Assembly: GCA_041392855.1 (NCBI GenBank)
Contig: JAWKLD010000001.1
Location: 978,001 to 1,042,000, forward strand
DNA length: 64,000 bases
DNA from: Flavipsychrobacter sp.
GTDB taxonomy: Bacteria; Bacteroidota; Bacteroidia; Chitinophagales; Chitinophagaceae
Direction: 5' to 3'
The notes below the pieces were generated by a model. The model saw nothing but the letters and a program-made list of their open reading frames with translations, had not been told where the DNA came from and made no database searches. The first letter of the stretch is position 1, and every line of letters begins with the position of its first letter. Below, in pieces: positions 34,555 through 44,827 of this stretch. A program made the position numbers and the translations under genes.

Positions 34555-35604
34555 ATGAAAAGAACACTACTTATTACCGGAGGAGCAGGTTTTATAGGCT
34601 CGCATGTAGTAAGGTTATTTGTCAATAAATACCCTGATTATAAGATCGTCAACCTAGATGCCTTGACCTATGCAGGCAATCTAGAGAACTTGACAGATAT
34701 CGAAAACGCACCAAACTATCAGTTTGTAAAGGCGGATATTACAGATGCAGCAACTATCAATGCCTTATTTGAAGAGCATCAATTTGACGGTGTTGTTCAC
34801 TTAGCTGCCGAAAGCCATGTTGATCGTTCTATAACAGATCCAAATGCATTTATACAAACCAATGTAATGGGGACTGCTAACTTGTTAAATGCAGCTCGTG
34901 AGCTATGGAAAGGTAATTTTGAAGGCAAATTGTTCTATCATATTTCTACAGATGAGGTTTATGGTTCATTAGGTGCTGAAGGTTTCTTTTTAGAAACTAC
35001 TCCTTACGACCCGCAGTCGCCCTACTCTGCTTCAAAAGCCGCTTCTGACCATTTGGTACGTGCTTATGGTAACACATATGGTATGCCGTTTGTAGTGACC
35101 AACTGCTCTAACAACTATGGTCAAAACCAATTCCCTGAAAAGTTGTTACCACTATTTATCAATAACATCCGCAATAAAAAGCCACTACCTGTATATGGTG
35201 ATGGTAAATACACACGCGACTGGCTATATGTGGTAGACCATGCTAGAGCTATTGATACGGTTTTCCATAATGGTAAGCAAGGCGAAACTTATAATATAGG
35301 CGGGTTTAACGAATGGCAGAATATAGAGCTGATCAAACTACTTTGCGAGAAGATGGATGAAAAGCTGGGAAGAGCTAAAGGAGAATCGGCAGAATTAATT
35401 ACCTATGTAAAAGACCGTCCTGGTCACGATCGTAGATATGCTATTGATGCCAACAAAATAAAGAATGAACTAGGCTGGGAGCCTTCAGTTACTTTTGAAG
35501 AAGGTATGTCTATCACTATCGATTGGTATTTGAGCAATCAAGAGTGGTTAGATCATGTAACCTCTGGCGACTATCAAAAATATTACGAAAAGCAATACAA
35601 CTAA
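34555..35604 (+). CDS. rfbB: dTDP-glucose 4,6-dehydratase
   Basis: 349 residues, extended SDR fold. NAD-binding GGAGFIGSHV (about 8-17), HLAAESHVDRSI near 82-93, STDEVYGSL near 130, and the YSASKAASDHLV motif near 162 with catalytic Tyr and Lys. It turns dTDP-glucose into dTDP-4-keto-6-deoxyglucose for rhamnose and other deoxysugars. One base separates it from rfbA, so they form an operon. The later genes rfbC and rfbD are not in the window. Confidence 0.95.
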   Translation: MKRTLLITGGAGFIGSHVVRLFVNKYPDYKIVNLDALTYAGNLENLTDIENAPNYQFVKADITDAATINALFEEHQFDGVVHLAAESHVDRSITDPNAFIQTNVMGTANLLNAARELWKGNFEGKLFYHISTDEVYGSLGAEGFFLETTPYDPQSPYSASKAASDHLVRAYGNTYGMPFVVTNCSNNYGQNQFPEKLLPLFINNIRNKKPLPVYGDGKYTRDWLYVVDHARAIDTVFHNGKQGETYNIGGFNEWQNIELIKLLCEKMDEKLGRAKGESAELITYVKDRPGHDRRYAIDANKIKNELGWEPSVTFEEGMSITIDWYLSNQEWLDHVTSGDYQKYYEKQYN

Positions 35605-35605
35605 T

Positions 35606-36484
35606 ATGAAAGGAATAATATTAGCAGGAGGGTCAGGCACACGCCTACACCCCTTAACAATATCGGTTAGTAAACAGCTAATGCCTGTGTATGATAAGCC
35701 AATGGTTTATTATCCATTAACTACCCTTCTATTAGCAGGTATAAAAGAAATATTGATCATTACTACACCTGAAGACCAAGCCTCTTTCCAGAAACTATTG
35801 GGAGATGGTAGTCAAATAGGTTGCCGTTTTGAGTATGTAGCACAACCTAAGCCTGAGGGTTTAGCACAAGCGTTCATACTAGGTGCTGACTTTATTGGCA
35901 ACGACCCAGTAGCCTTAATATTAGGAGACAATATCTTCTATGGCTCGGGTATGGGCAAACTGCTACGTAGAAAAAACAACCCTGATGGTGCTGTTGTATT
36001 TGCCTATCCTGTTGGCGACCCTGAACGCTATGGTGTAGTTGAGTTTGATGAGGATCTAAAGGCTATCAGTATTGAGGAAAAACCAGAAAAACCAAAGTCA
36101 AACTATGCTGTTCCTGGTTTGTACTTCTACGATAATAGCGTGGTTGAAATAGCAAAAAATATCAAGCCTTCCCATAGAGGTGAATTAGAAATAACAGATG
36201 TTAATAAAACTTACTTGGAGCAAGGCAAGCTGGAAGTAGGTGTATTAGACCGTGGTACAGCTTGGTTAGACACAGGCACATTTGATTCTCTACAGGAAGC
36301 AGGTCAATTTATCGAAGTTATAGAGAAGCGTCAAGGCTTGAAAATAGGTTGTATTGAAGAAGTAGCTTATAGAATGGGCTATATCAACAAGGATCAACTT
36401 ATGGAATTAGCTCATAAGTATATGAAGAGTGGCTATGGTGCTTATATGAAAATGATAGCTGAAGAGGTAAAACCTAGTTTATAA
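35606..36484 (+). CDS. rfbA: Glucose-1-phosphate thymidylyltransferase
   Basis: 292 residues. The nucleotidyltransferase start MKGIILAGGSGTRLHPLT and then SKQLMPVYDKPMVYYPL, LILGDNIFYG near 108 and the YAVPGLYFYD block are the complete RmlA signature. It makes dTDP-glucose from glucose-1-phosphate and dTTP and feeds the product to RfbB, whose gene is immediately upstream. Feedback control by dTDP-rhamnose is usual for the family. Confidence 0.96.
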   Translation: MKGIILAGGSGTRLHPLTISVSKQLMPVYDKPMVYYPLTTLLLAGIKEILIITTPEDQASFQKLLGDGSQIGCRFEYVAQPKPEGLAQAFILGADFIGNDPVALILGDNIFYGSGMGKLLRRKNNPDGAVVFAYPVGDPERYGVVEFDEDLKAISIEEKPEKPKSNYAVPGLYFYDNSVVEIAKNIKPSHRGELEITDVNKTYLEQGKLEVGVLDRGTAWLDTGTFDSLQEAGQFIEVIEKRQGLKIGCIEEVAYRMGYINKDQLMELAHKYMKSGYGAYMKMIAEEVKPSL

Positions 36485-36513
36485 TCTTTTTTAGATATCA
36501 CTTATTATCTTCG

Positions 36514-36537
36514 CAAGTCCGCTATATGGCGGACTTG
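36514..36537 (+). terminator. Hairpin after rfbA
   Basis: A perfect 9-bp stem CAAGTCCGC / GCGGACTTG with a 6-base loop, followed by TTGTTGTATT. The stem is GC-rich, the T-run is weak. Confidence 0.6.
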
Positions 36538-36563
36538 TTGTTGTATTAGACTTTTTACAGAAG

Positions 36564-37160
36564 ATGTTGATCTATATTATACCAATCATATCCGCTTTTA
36601 TAGGCTATTTTACTAACTGGATAGCTATCAAAATGCTATTCCACCCCAAAGAGCCTATTAATATCTTAGGCTATAAACTGCAAGGGATATTCCCTAAACG
36701 TCAGCAACAGTTTGCTCAAAAGCTGGGGGTGTTGGTAGCCAACGAGCTATTGCATTTTGATGAGATAGCGGATAAGTTAAAAGACGAAAAACAACTACAA
36801 GCGCTTACTCCTACTATAGAAGCACATATCAACACCTTCTTACAAGTTCGCCTAAAAGAAAAGATACCTGTAATAGCCATGTTTGTTACCGGCAGCACTT
36901 TAGATAAAATAAAAGAAGGTATGATGGATGAGATCAATACCCTTCTTCCTCAAATTATAGGTCAATACACAGAAGGACTTAAAGAGAAGATAGATATAGA
37001 AAGAATGGTAACAGAAAAGGTAGCCGGCTTCTCTTCAGACAAACTAGAAGACATCCTTTTTGCTATCATGAAAAAGGAATTCCGTTTTGTAGAAATACTA
37101 GGTGGCGTAGTAGGTTTCCTAATAGGTTTAGTGCAGGTAGCTATCACTTTGTTGCAGTAA
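36564..37160 (+). CDS. DUF445 family membrane protein
   Basis: 198 residues. The N-terminal motif IIPIISAFIGYFTNWIAIKMLFHPKEP and the FPKRQQQFAQKLG block are typical of DUF445, and a second membrane segment lies at the very C-terminus (GGVVGFLIGLVQVAITLL). The middle is helical and probably extends into the cytoplasm or periplasm. Family function is not established. The length is at the short end for DUF445 (others exceed 400). Confidence 0.85.
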   Translation: MLIYIIPIISAFIGYFTNWIAIKMLFHPKEPINILGYKLQGIFPKRQQQFAQKLGVLVANELLHFDEIADKLKDEKQLQALTPTIEAHINTFLQVRLKEKIPVIAMFVTGSTLDKIKEGMMDEINTLLPQIIGQYTEGLKEKIDIERMVTEKVAGFSSDKLEDILFAIMKKEFRFVEILGGVVGFLIGLVQVAITLLQ

Positions 37161-37227
37161 TGTGACAGACGTATAGTAAAAATACATCTGTATATACGTA
37201 CATTTAAGTATATAATTTGCATGACCT

Positions 37228-38166
37228 ATGAAACACATACTCCTATCCATTTTAATACTCTCTTTTATTTTTCAGGCTAAAGCTCAAAAGATAGACTTTA
37301 TTGATAGTACAAACATTTGGTACTATGTATCGTCGTACAAAAAAACAAAACCCCAAACAGGATATCAGGTAAACTATTACTACTATAATTATAAAGGTGA
37401 TACAGTAATAAATAATAAAAGCTATAGGAAGCTATTTGCAGGTGAAACTTATTTAAGAGGATTAGTAAGATTTGATAGCAGTGACAATAAGGTTTATGTT
37501 ATTATTGATAGTAACATAGAAAGAACTTTATACGATTATAATCTAAAATTAGGGGATACAGTTAGCAGTATCACAGAGATAAATTGTCCCGTTAACAATA
37601 CAAGGCAATACATTAAACACTATGTAAGTAAAATAGACTCTGTTTTGTTAAACAATATTTATCATAAAAGAAGAACCTTTAGTATAGTAGACTATAATCA
37701 ATATAGTTTTTGCTTTGCTAAAGAGTATGATGTTATTGAGGGTGTTGGCTGTACATATGATCTTTTCTTTCCTCTAAGTGGTGCTGTTATGCCTACGGTA
37801 GCTTATATTAGCACGCTCAAAAAAAGCTTGATTTGTCTGAAGAATAATGGTAATGTTCCTACAGCCACTGGAATTACGTTTATTTGTAATGATACGACTC
37901 TTACAGTAAGTGAACTACAAAATGCTAAAACTACCAAGCTATACCCCCAACCTGTACACTCTTACTTTACACTAGAGTTGCCTACAAAGATAAACAATGG
38001 CAATCTGTACTTACATAACTGTACAGGACAAAGAGTGTTTCAAAGATCCTTAATAAATCAAAATAAGGTAAGGGTTAATAATATTAGTCTTCCATCAGGA
38101 ATGTATTACTATAATGTTCAAGACAATAAACAAGTACTATATAGAGGTAAGTTATTAGTGGAATAA
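37228..38166 (+). CDS. Secreted protein with T9SS type A sorting domain
   Basis: 312 residues. Signal peptide (about 1-19, ending AKA) and a C-terminal sorting domain from KLYPQPVHSYFTLELP to GKLLVE. The core (about 25-215) is rich in Tyr and Asn and has no motif I recognise; it contains Cys residues that could form disulfides (INCPVNN, FCFAKEY, GCTYD, FICND). It is predicted to be exported by the type IX system. The gene ends next to the convergent VOC protein gene. Confidence 0.75.
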   Translation: MKHILLSILILSFIFQAKAQKIDFIDSTNIWYYVSSYKKTKPQTGYQVNYYYYNYKGDTVINNKSYRKLFAGETYLRGLVRFDSSDNKVYVIIDSNIERTLYDYNLKLGDTVSSITEINCPVNNTRQYIKHYVSKIDSVLLNNIYHKRRTFSIVDYNQYSFCFAKEYDVIEGVGCTYDLFFPLSGAVMPTVAYISTLKKSLICLKNNGNVPTATGITFICNDTTLTVSELQNAKTTKLYPQPVHSYFTLELPTKINNGNLYLHNCTGQRVFQRSLINQNKVRVNNISLPSGMYYYNVQDNKQVLYRGKLLVE

Positions 38167-38169
38167 AGA

Positions 38170-38553
38170 CTACCTCGGTGTAGTTGTTATCCACCAATTA
38201 TTGCCACAGGGATCTTTTATACCACCACTGCGTCCATATTCTTGGTCAGAAGGCTCCATTATAGAAGTAGCACCTTCTCCCAAAGCCTTTTGATACGTGG
38301 CATCAGCATTAGCTACGTTGATGTATAATCCTGCATTTTGTACACTAAATTGCTCAGTAGCCCCTGCAAACATAATGCAGCTATCTCCTATTAATATTTC
38401 AGCATGCATCATGGTGTTTTCATCTCTCATTACTTTCAGTTTCAATTCAGCGCCAAAAACATCTTGAGCGAATGCTAAGAACAGTTCAGGCTGCTCTAAT
38501 ATCAAGTAAGGCATTACCCTATTGTAATCCTTTGGTATATATATATCAGACAT
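38170..38553 (-). CDS. VOC (glyoxalase/PhnB-like) family protein
   Basis: 127 residues in a single glyoxalase/bleomycin-resistance fold: MPYLILEQPELFLAFAQDVFGAE, AEILIGDSCIMFAG, LYINVANADATYQKALGEGATSI and the C-terminal GRSGGIKDPCGNNWWITT. The PhnB-like layout is typical of small proteins of unknown substrate. There is no signal peptide. It is convergent with the T9SS gene across 4 bp. Confidence 0.85.
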   Translation of the reverse strand: MSDIYIPKDYNRVMPYLILEQPELFLAFAQDVFGAELKLKVMRDENTMMHAEILIGDSCIMFAGATEQFSVQNAGLYINVANADATYQKALGEGATSIMEPSDQEYGRSGGIKDPCGNNWWITTTPR

Positions 38554-38667
38554 GTATATTCAATTATAGATGCAATATATTCAGATTTCATGATTTATAT
38601 CAGCTTTAACCCTAAACCGTTGTATAGAGCCTAGCATTGTTGTAATTTTAGCCAAAATAGATTGCTA

Positions 38668-39825
38668 ATGTCACATTATTATTCATTAGGTGAGATTCCT
38701 CAAAAGCGTCACGTACAGTTTCGCAGACCTGATGGCAAGCTATATTCAGAAGAACTATTCAGTACTGAAGGCTTTTCATCTAACTATTCTTTGTTATACC
38801 ATATACATCCACCAACCGTAATTATCAAGTCGGGAGAGCCTGTAGATGTATCCCCTGTTGCGGCTACTGATATTATATTAAAACATAGAAGTTTTGAAGG
38901 GTTTGATATAAAGCCTGAGGACGATTATTTGAAAAGTAGAAAGATCGTTCTATTTAATAATGATGTGCAAATAACGCTAGCAGCTCCTAAAAAGAGTTTA
39001 ACTGACTATTTTTATAAGAATGGTGATGCAGATGAAGTAATATTTGTACACAAAGGTTCAGGTACACTTAAAACAGCTTATGGCAAAATACCATTTGGCT
39101 ATGGCGACTATGTTGTTATTCCAAGAGGTACAGTTTATCAAATAGAGTTTGATGATGAAGACAACCGTCTATTTATCACTGAATCATTTAGCCCTGTAGG
39201 TTTCCCTAAACGTTATTTAAGCAGATATGGTCAACTATTAGAACATGCACCATTCTGTGAACGCGATATTCGTAAACCTCAAGACCTTGAGGCTATAGAT
39301 GAAACCGGTGAATTCTTGATTCAAACAAAGAAAAGAGGGCTACTCTATCCTATTACTTATGGCCATCACCCGTTTGACGTAGTAGGTTGGGATGGATGTG
39401 AATACCCTTATGCTTATAGCATACATAACTTTGAGCCAATAACTGGCCGTGTACACCAACCACCACCAGTACACCAAACTTTTGATGCTCGTAACTTTGT
39501 TATCTGTTCTTTCGTGCCTCGTTTATATGATTATCACCCAGATGCAATACCTGCACCGTATAATCATAGTAACATTGACAGCGACGAGGTATTATACTAT
39601 GTTGACGGTGATTTTATGAGCCGTAAGCATGTTACAAAAGGAATGATAACTTTGCACCCTGCTGGTATACCTCACGGCCCTCACCCTGGTGCTGTTGAAA
39701 AAAGTATTGGTCAGAAGGAAACAAAAGAACTTGCCGTGATGGTAGATACATTCTATCCTTTGAAAATGACCAAAGATGCTCAAGGTATTGAGGATGGCAA
39801 CTATGAAATGAGTTGGGCAGAGTAA
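38668..39825 (+). CDS. hmgA: Homogentisate 1,2-dioxygenase
   Basis: About 385 residues from the ATG at 38668. The cupin block GYGDYVVIPRGTVYQIEF, the HQPPPVHQTFDARNFVICSF segment and the VTKGMITLHPAGIPHGPHPG region with iron-ligand His residues are those of homogentisate dioxygenase. It opens the homogentisate ring to maleylacetoacetate in tyrosine breakdown. The length is shorter than the ~430-residue enzymes and typical of this phylum. It is followed after 34 bp by hppD, the preceding step in the pathway. Confidence 0.93.
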   Translation: MSHYYSLGEIPQKRHVQFRRPDGKLYSEELFSTEGFSSNYSLLYHIHPPTVIIKSGEPVDVSPVAATDIILKHRSFEGFDIKPEDDYLKSRKIVLFNNDVQITLAAPKKSLTDYFYKNGDADEVIFVHKGSGTLKTAYGKIPFGYGDYVVIPRGTVYQIEFDDEDNRLFITESFSPVGFPKRYLSRYGQLLEHAPFCERDIRKPQDLEAIDETGEFLIQTKKRGLLYPITYGHHPFDVVGWDGCEYPYAYSIHNFEPITGRVHQPPPVHQTFDARNFVICSFVPRLYDYHPDAIPAPYNHSNIDSDEVLYYVDGDFMSRKHVTKGMITLHPAGIPHGPHPGAVEKSIGQKETKELAVMVDTFYPLKMTKDAQGIEDGNYEMSWAE

Positions 39826-39859
39826 TTGTAAATTTGAAAATATTTAAAAAGAGATAAAT

Positions 39860-40987
39860 ATGGAGACACAAACAGCAAGTCAGAAAATGGCAAATGCACA
39901 AGATTTTTTGCCTATTAATGGTACTGACTATATAGAGTTTTATGTAGGTAATGCTAAACAGGCGGCACACTACTACAAAACAGCTTTTGGCTTTCAGTCT
40001 TTAGCATATGCAGGTCCTGAAACAGGAGTGAAAGACAGAGCTTCTTATGTACTTATACAAGATAAGATCCGTCTTATTCTTACTACTCCTATGAAATCTG
40101 ATCACCCAATATCAGAGCATATCAAAAAGCATGGTGATGGTGTGAAAATATTAGCTCTTTGGGTAGATGATGCTTATAAGTCTTATGAAGAGACCATCAA
40201 GCGTGGTGCTAAGTCTTATCAAGAGCCTCAAACGCTTACTGATGAGCATGGTGAAATACGCACAGCGGGTATCTATACCTACGGTGAAACCGTACACATG
40301 TTTGTAGAACGTAAAAACTACAACGGTATATTCATGCCAGGCTATGAGAAATGGGAAAGTGATTACAACCCTAAAGATACAGGTCTATTATATGTAGACC
40401 ATTGTGTAGGTAATGTAGGATGGGGCCGCATGAACGAGACAGTGAAATGGTATGAAGATGTAATGGGCTTTGCCAACATTCTTACTTTTGATGATAAAGA
40501 TATCAATACTGAATACTCTGCTTTGATGAGTAAAGTAATGAGTAATGGTAATGGTTATGTGAAATTCCCGATCAACGAGCCAGCTGAAGGAAAGAAAAAA
40601 TCTCAAATTGAAGAATATCTTGACTTCTATGAAGGTGAAGGCGTTCAGCATATTGCCGTAGCTACTCACGACATCTTAGCTACAGTTAAAGAACTAAAAG
40701 CTCGTGGTATAGAATTCTTGGATACTCCGGATGCATACTATGAAACTTTACTAGAACGAGTAGGTAATATTGACGAGGAAGTAAAACAACTTCAAGAATT
40801 AAAGATATTGGTAGACAGAGATGATGAAGGTTATCTACTTCAGATCTTCACAAAACCTGTAGAAGACAGACCAACCTTATTCTTTGAGATCATTCAACGT
40901 AAAGGAGCTAAGAGCTTTGGTGCGGGTAACTTCAAAGCATTGTTCGAATCAATAGAAAGAGAACAAGCTAAGAGAGGTAACTTGTAA
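39860..40987 (+). CDS. hppD: 4-hydroxyphenylpyruvate dioxygenase
   Basis: 375 residues with two VOC-type halves. Iron ligands are visible in DHCVGNV (His), GVQHIAVAT (His) and LFFEIIQRKG (Glu). The C-terminal motif GAGNFKALFESIEREQ is typical of HPPD. It turns 4-hydroxyphenylpyruvate into homogentisate, which HmgA then opens. The two genes form an operon with a strong terminator after hppD. Confidence 0.95.
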   Translation: METQTASQKMANAQDFLPINGTDYIEFYVGNAKQAAHYYKTAFGFQSLAYAGPETGVKDRASYVLIQDKIRLILTTPMKSDHPISEHIKKHGDGVKILALWVDDAYKSYEETIKRGAKSYQEPQTLTDEHGEIRTAGIYTYGETVHMFVERKNYNGIFMPGYEKWESDYNPKDTGLLYVDHCVGNVGWGRMNETVKWYEDVMGFANILTFDDKDINTEYSALMSKVMSNGNGYVKFPINEPAEGKKKSQIEEYLDFYEGEGVQHIAVATHDILATVKELKARGIEFLDTPDAYYETLLERVGNIDEEVKQLQELKILVDRDDEGYLLQIFTKPVEDRPTLFFEIIQRKGAKSFGAGNFKALFESIEREQAKRGNL

Positions 40988-41011
40988 TAAGAACAAATAG
41001 ACTATAATAAT

Positions 41012-41042
41012 AAAAGCGTCTCCGTAACAGAGACGCTTTTTT
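41012..41042. terminator. Bidirectional terminator between hppD and the T9SS paralog operon
   Basis: A perfect 11-bp stem (AAAAGCGTCTC and its complement) with a 7-base loop has T-runs on both strands. It serves hppD on the plus strand and the convergent three-gene operon that ends at 41072 on the minus strand. Confidence 0.85.
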
Positions 41043-41071
41043 GTATTTAGTATTTAGTGTTTACTTATTTC

Positions 41072-42949
41072 TTAATCTATTAAATTCATGCGTTGGTGGT
41101 ATACATGACCCTCTACCTCTATAGATAACAAGTACATGCCTTGAGGTGTATTGCTTGGCAATGCAAGCTGATAATTCAGTTGACCATTATTCATAGTAGC
41201 TATAGTACTATACACTTGCTGGCCAACACTGTTAGTTATAACTATTGTAGCTTTTTTTGACATGCTAGTGAATGATCCTTTTATCGTAAAAGCACCACTA
41301 TTAGGGTTAGGGTAAATGGAGATGTTTTTAGCCTCTCCAGATAGTGCATTTACCGATGTGGTATTCACACTAATAGTAATACTATCACATGAGCCTGCAG
41401 GTAAACATGGACTTTCGCCTCTTACAAAATATGTGGTTGTATTATTGGGCGTCACCAGTACTATTGATCCATTTGCATTACTACTTACAGGAGCTGCTTT
41501 TACTCCCCCACAACTACCAGTATACCACACCCATCTTTCAGCATCATTGAGGTTGCCCAAAATAACTCTAAGCTCTGATGTATCACCAGCCTTTACTGCT
41601 TTATGTGCGGCGGTAATTACGGGTTTTGCCGCACCAATACTACTTGTAGTTTTAGGTGCTAAGCGAAATAATGCGTTTGTATATTTTGAACCATCATAAT
41701 GCTTTGATATAATGTAGGGTATGCCACTTGTATCAACACACATAGCTTGGTGTACAGTAGGGTTATCAGTAATAGAAGTATCACCCAGCACTTCCCAAAA
41801 GTTGCCATTATACTTTCTCATCTTCAACCCGATGTTAGGATAAATATGTTCAGTGTACATTAAATATACACCTCCTGTTTTGTCAAAACTTAAACTAAAG
41901 TTTTCTGCTGTATCATGAGTTATTCCTTTATATGTAGGGTTACCTATTGGAGACCAGCAGTTTCCTGAAGTGCCATTACATTTCTTTACCATAGCTCTCC
42001 ATTGATTACTATAATCGGAATGTACCAGATATTTTTCACCTTTGTCGTTTATAGCAAAATCTACAAATCTATTATCAGAATATGTTTTTTTAGGTATAAG
42101 AGGATTTGATGCACCTACCCAATGAGTTATAAATTTCCCTAAAGAAATTCTATGACTTAGAGTGATACCAATTCCCTCCTCGGTGCAAGCATATACATCA
42201 CCATTAGTGTCAACTTGTATTATTGGCTTTATACCACGCCTTTGCGAACTATAATTGCCAAGATCTTCCCATTTCCCATTCTTATATCCTGTAACTGTAA
42301 CATAATCGGGCCCAACATCTTGATAAGCAAAATAAGGTGTACCATCTGCTCCAATAATAAAATCTTCAGCATTATAATCAGGCTTCAAAGAACTTGTAGG
42401 TTGATATCTAGATGGAATACAGTCATTACCTACAGTATCCCATGAAACTCCGTTAAATCTTCTTACTATATACCTGCAAAACCAATTTGTGTCAGGGCAA
42501 AGCACATATGGTACATCATTAGGACCAATTTCAATATTCATTTTTGAATATTGAGTAATTCCATTTATTTGTACTGGATCAGGCATTCTAACGGTGTTAA
42601 CACCATTATATTTAATAAGCCTATAGCCTACATAATTACTATTATAAGTAGTATAGGCAATATAGATATTATTCTTGCTATCTACGTCTATGTCAAAGTT
42701 GTATCCATTTTCGGTAGAGTCAGCAATATATAAGCTATCAACGCGTTGCCAGTAAGCTTTGTCAAATCTATTATCATGACAGTCAATATTATTTAAAACA
42801 AAACCTTTAGGTTGTGTATTGGCAATTTGAGAAACATTAGGATCTCCCCAACCGTCTGCATCTAGGTCCTGATACCAAGTGAATGGTTGTGCAGTAAGAT
42901 TAATAGAACATGCAAACAGTGTAATGATTATAAAGAAACTTTTTAGCAC
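41072..42949 (-). CDS. Large T9SS-secreted protein, paralog 3 of 3 (MopE-like motif, propeller-like repeats)
   Basis: 625 residues. Signal peptide (ends LTAQ), then a MopE-like motif (FTWYQDLDADGWGDPN, NNIDCHDN; about 23-60), a long repeat region with blocks such as GVSWDTVGND and NFWEVLGDTS that look like propeller blades, an Ig-like module (about 440-540, with WVWYTGSCGG and TTYFVRGESPC), and a T9SS type A domain (ISIYPNPNSGAF). It is the last gene of the operon, 6 bp after the previous one. It is the most diverged of the three in the motif: DADGWGD instead of DGDGWGN. Function unknown. Confidence 0.8.
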   Translation of the reverse strand: MLKSFFIIITLFACSINLTAQPFTWYQDLDADGWGDPNVSQIANTQPKGFVLNNIDCHDNRFDKAYWQRVDSLYIADSTENGYNFDIDVDSKNNIYIAYTTYNSNYVGYRLIKYNGVNTVRMPDPVQINGITQYSKMNIEIGPNDVPYVLCPDTNWFCRYIVRRFNGVSWDTVGNDCIPSRYQPTSSLKPDYNAEDFIIGADGTPYFAYQDVGPDYVTVTGYKNGKWEDLGNYSSQRRGIKPIIQVDTNGDVYACTEEGIGITLSHRISLGKFITHWVGASNPLIPKKTYSDNRFVDFAINDKGEKYLVHSDYSNQWRAMVKKCNGTSGNCWSPIGNPTYKGITHDTAENFSLSFDKTGGVYLMYTEHIYPNIGLKMRKYNGNFWEVLGDTSITDNPTVHQAMCVDTSGIPYIISKHYDGSKYTNALFRLAPKTTSSIGAAKPVITAAHKAVKAGDTSELRVILGNLNDAERWVWYTGSCGGVKAAPVSSNANGSIVLVTPNNTTTYFVRGESPCLPAGSCDSITISVNTTSVNALSGEAKNISIYPNPNSGAFTIKGSFTSMSKKATIVITNSVGQQVYSTIATMNNGQLNYQLALPSNTPQGMYLLSIEVEGHVYHQRMNLID

Positions 42950-42955
42950 TTAATA

Positions 42956-44797
42956 CTATTTTATACTTATACGTTGGTTATAGAAGTTCTCCCCCATTTT
43001 TAGCGACAATAAATATATCCCTTTTGGTGTATTAGTTGGCATAGCTAAATGATAATCTAATTGATTATTCTTTAGCTTGACAGTAGCACTAAATAAGACC
43101 TGACCAATAGTATTTGATACAGATATTATTGCTTCGTTGCTATTAACAAAAATTCCTTTTATCGTAAATACACCACTATTAGGATTAGGATATATAGAAA
43201 TATTTTTAGGCTCTCCTGATAGCGAGCTAATAGAAGTAGTATTTACTGTAATGGTCACACTATCACAAGCTCCTGCGGGTAGGCAACCACCCTCTCCTCT
43301 TACATAGTAAGTTGTAGTAGTTGTTGGCTTAACAGACACAGTTACACCATTTGCAGTATTAGTACTCAGCGTTGCCTTAGTACCGCCACAGCTACCTGTA
43401 TACCATATCCAGTCTGTAGCATCGTTAAGACTACCAGCAGTTACTTTTAACACAGAGCTATCTCCTGCGTTAATAGTTGTTGGCGTACCTGAAGCTGTTG
43501 GCTGTGTTGGGCCTGTTGTGCCACTACCGCCCACAGGCATTATGCGACGAACCCCTAAAAGTTTTCCTCCTCCAGGAAAATGATAATACAACAACATAAC
43601 ATTAGGAATACCATCCTTACCAACATCCATAGAGACCTGATTCTCATATATATAAGCATTTGATACTGCAGCGTCACCCAAGGTAGCCCAACTAGTACCA
43701 TCAAAACGTTTCATCGTTAGCCAATAATTAGTAAGACTAGCATCAGGATATAAAGCATATGCTCTGCCCATGGGGTCAAAAGCTAAGCGAATTAAAGCAC
43801 CTCCTGTACTATCAGAAAAACCTGCATTCCCTACCAACGACCAATTTGTTCCATCGTACTTTCTTAAAGTCATTCTTTTATTAGTCTTATCTACATATAG
43901 TATATGTGGTACTCCTGATGGGGATAATGCAAAAGCACTTGAATAATATCTGTCAATTGGCGTTCCTACCAGATTCCAGTTGCCACCTGTATATTTCCAT
44001 ACATAGGCTTTGTCTTTATCGCTACTACTAATACCTCCATCTGCATAAACATAAATAGTACCATTATTATCTGCACCAATATCTATTTTATCAAAACCTT
44101 CAGTAGTAGTAATAAACCCTCTAGAACCAAGGTACGACCAACTCGTACCATTAAACGTCATTACTGTAATTCCATTACCTTCTGAGAATACAACATATGG
44201 CACACCATTATAAATTATCATGTCATGAAATACTAATACAGATGATGGAGAAAAACCATTATTACCAATAGTTTGCCAATTGGTGCCATTAAACTTCTTT
44301 ACTGTTAGCTTATTAGAAACAGTAGGATCTGAATAACAGATATAAATTGTATCGTTGATACCATAAGCAAGTCGTGCTTGGTGAAATATGCTTGTCGGAG
44401 TACTAATATTATTGGGGTCAGGTAATTTGATAAACTGATTACCGTTATATCGCATTACTTGGTAGTTATATACCCAATTATCATTGGCTCTAAAGACAAT
44501 GCACTTTTCATCATTACTATTTACCGCCATATCGTAACGTTCAAACGGGACATATTGCCAAGTAGAATCATATAGTCGTGTGCTATCTTCACATCTCCAT
44601 TGGGTACTATTCACACTCCCATCATTACAGTCCAAATTGTTGAGCACATAACCTGTAGGTTGTGTAGCTGCTGTGATAGACACATTGGGGTTGCCCCAAC
44701 CATCTCCATCCAGGTCTTGATACCAAGTATAGGTTTGGGCTTGTGCTACTACGGCTATTAGTAAACATGCAATAATTGTTATTATCCTCTTTTGCAT
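42956..44797 (-). CDS. Large T9SS-secreted protein, paralog 2 of 3
   Basis: 613 residues with the same plan as its neighbours: signal peptide (VVAQAQ), MopE-like motif (YTWYQDLDGDGWGNPN, NNLDCNDG), repeat blocks NGTNWQTIGNNGFS and DGTNWSLVGNAGFS, an Ig-like module, and a sorting domain ISIYPNPNSGVFTIKG. The coding DNA for the Ig-like module is almost the same as in the paralog at 44828-46693, so recent duplication or gene conversion is likely. It lies 30 bp after that gene and 6 bp before the third. In MopE this motif binds calcium/copper-type metal; here metal binding is inferred. Confidence 0.8.
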   Translation of the reverse strand: MQKRIITIIACLLIAVVAQAQTYTWYQDLDGDGWGNPNVSITAATQPTGYVLNNLDCNDGSVNSTQWRCEDSTRLYDSTWQYVPFERYDMAVNSNDEKCIVFRANDNWVYNYQVMRYNGNQFIKLPDPNNISTPTSIFHQARLAYGINDTIYICYSDPTVSNKLTVKKFNGTNWQTIGNNGFSPSSVLVFHDMIIYNGVPYVVFSEGNGITVMTFNGTSWSYLGSRGFITTTEGFDKIDIGADNNGTIYVYADGGISSSDKDKAYVWKYTGGNWNLVGTPIDRYYSSAFALSPSGVPHILYVDKTNKRMTLRKYDGTNWSLVGNAGFSDSTGGALIRLAFDPMGRAYALYPDASLTNYWLTMKRFDGTSWATLGDAAVSNAYIYENQVSMDVGKDGIPNVMLLYYHFPGGGKLLGVRRIMPVGGSGTTGPTQPTASGTPTTINAGDSSVLKVTAGSLNDATDWIWYTGSCGGTKATLSTNTANGVTVSVKPTTTTTYYVRGEGGCLPAGACDSVTITVNTTSISSLSGEPKNISIYPNPNSGVFTIKGIFVNSNEAIISVSNTIGQVLFSATVKLKNNQLDYHLAMPTNTPKGIYLLSLKMGENFYNQRISIK

Positions 44798-44827
44798 CTC
44801 TTTTGATTTAGTAGGTTATGGTGAATA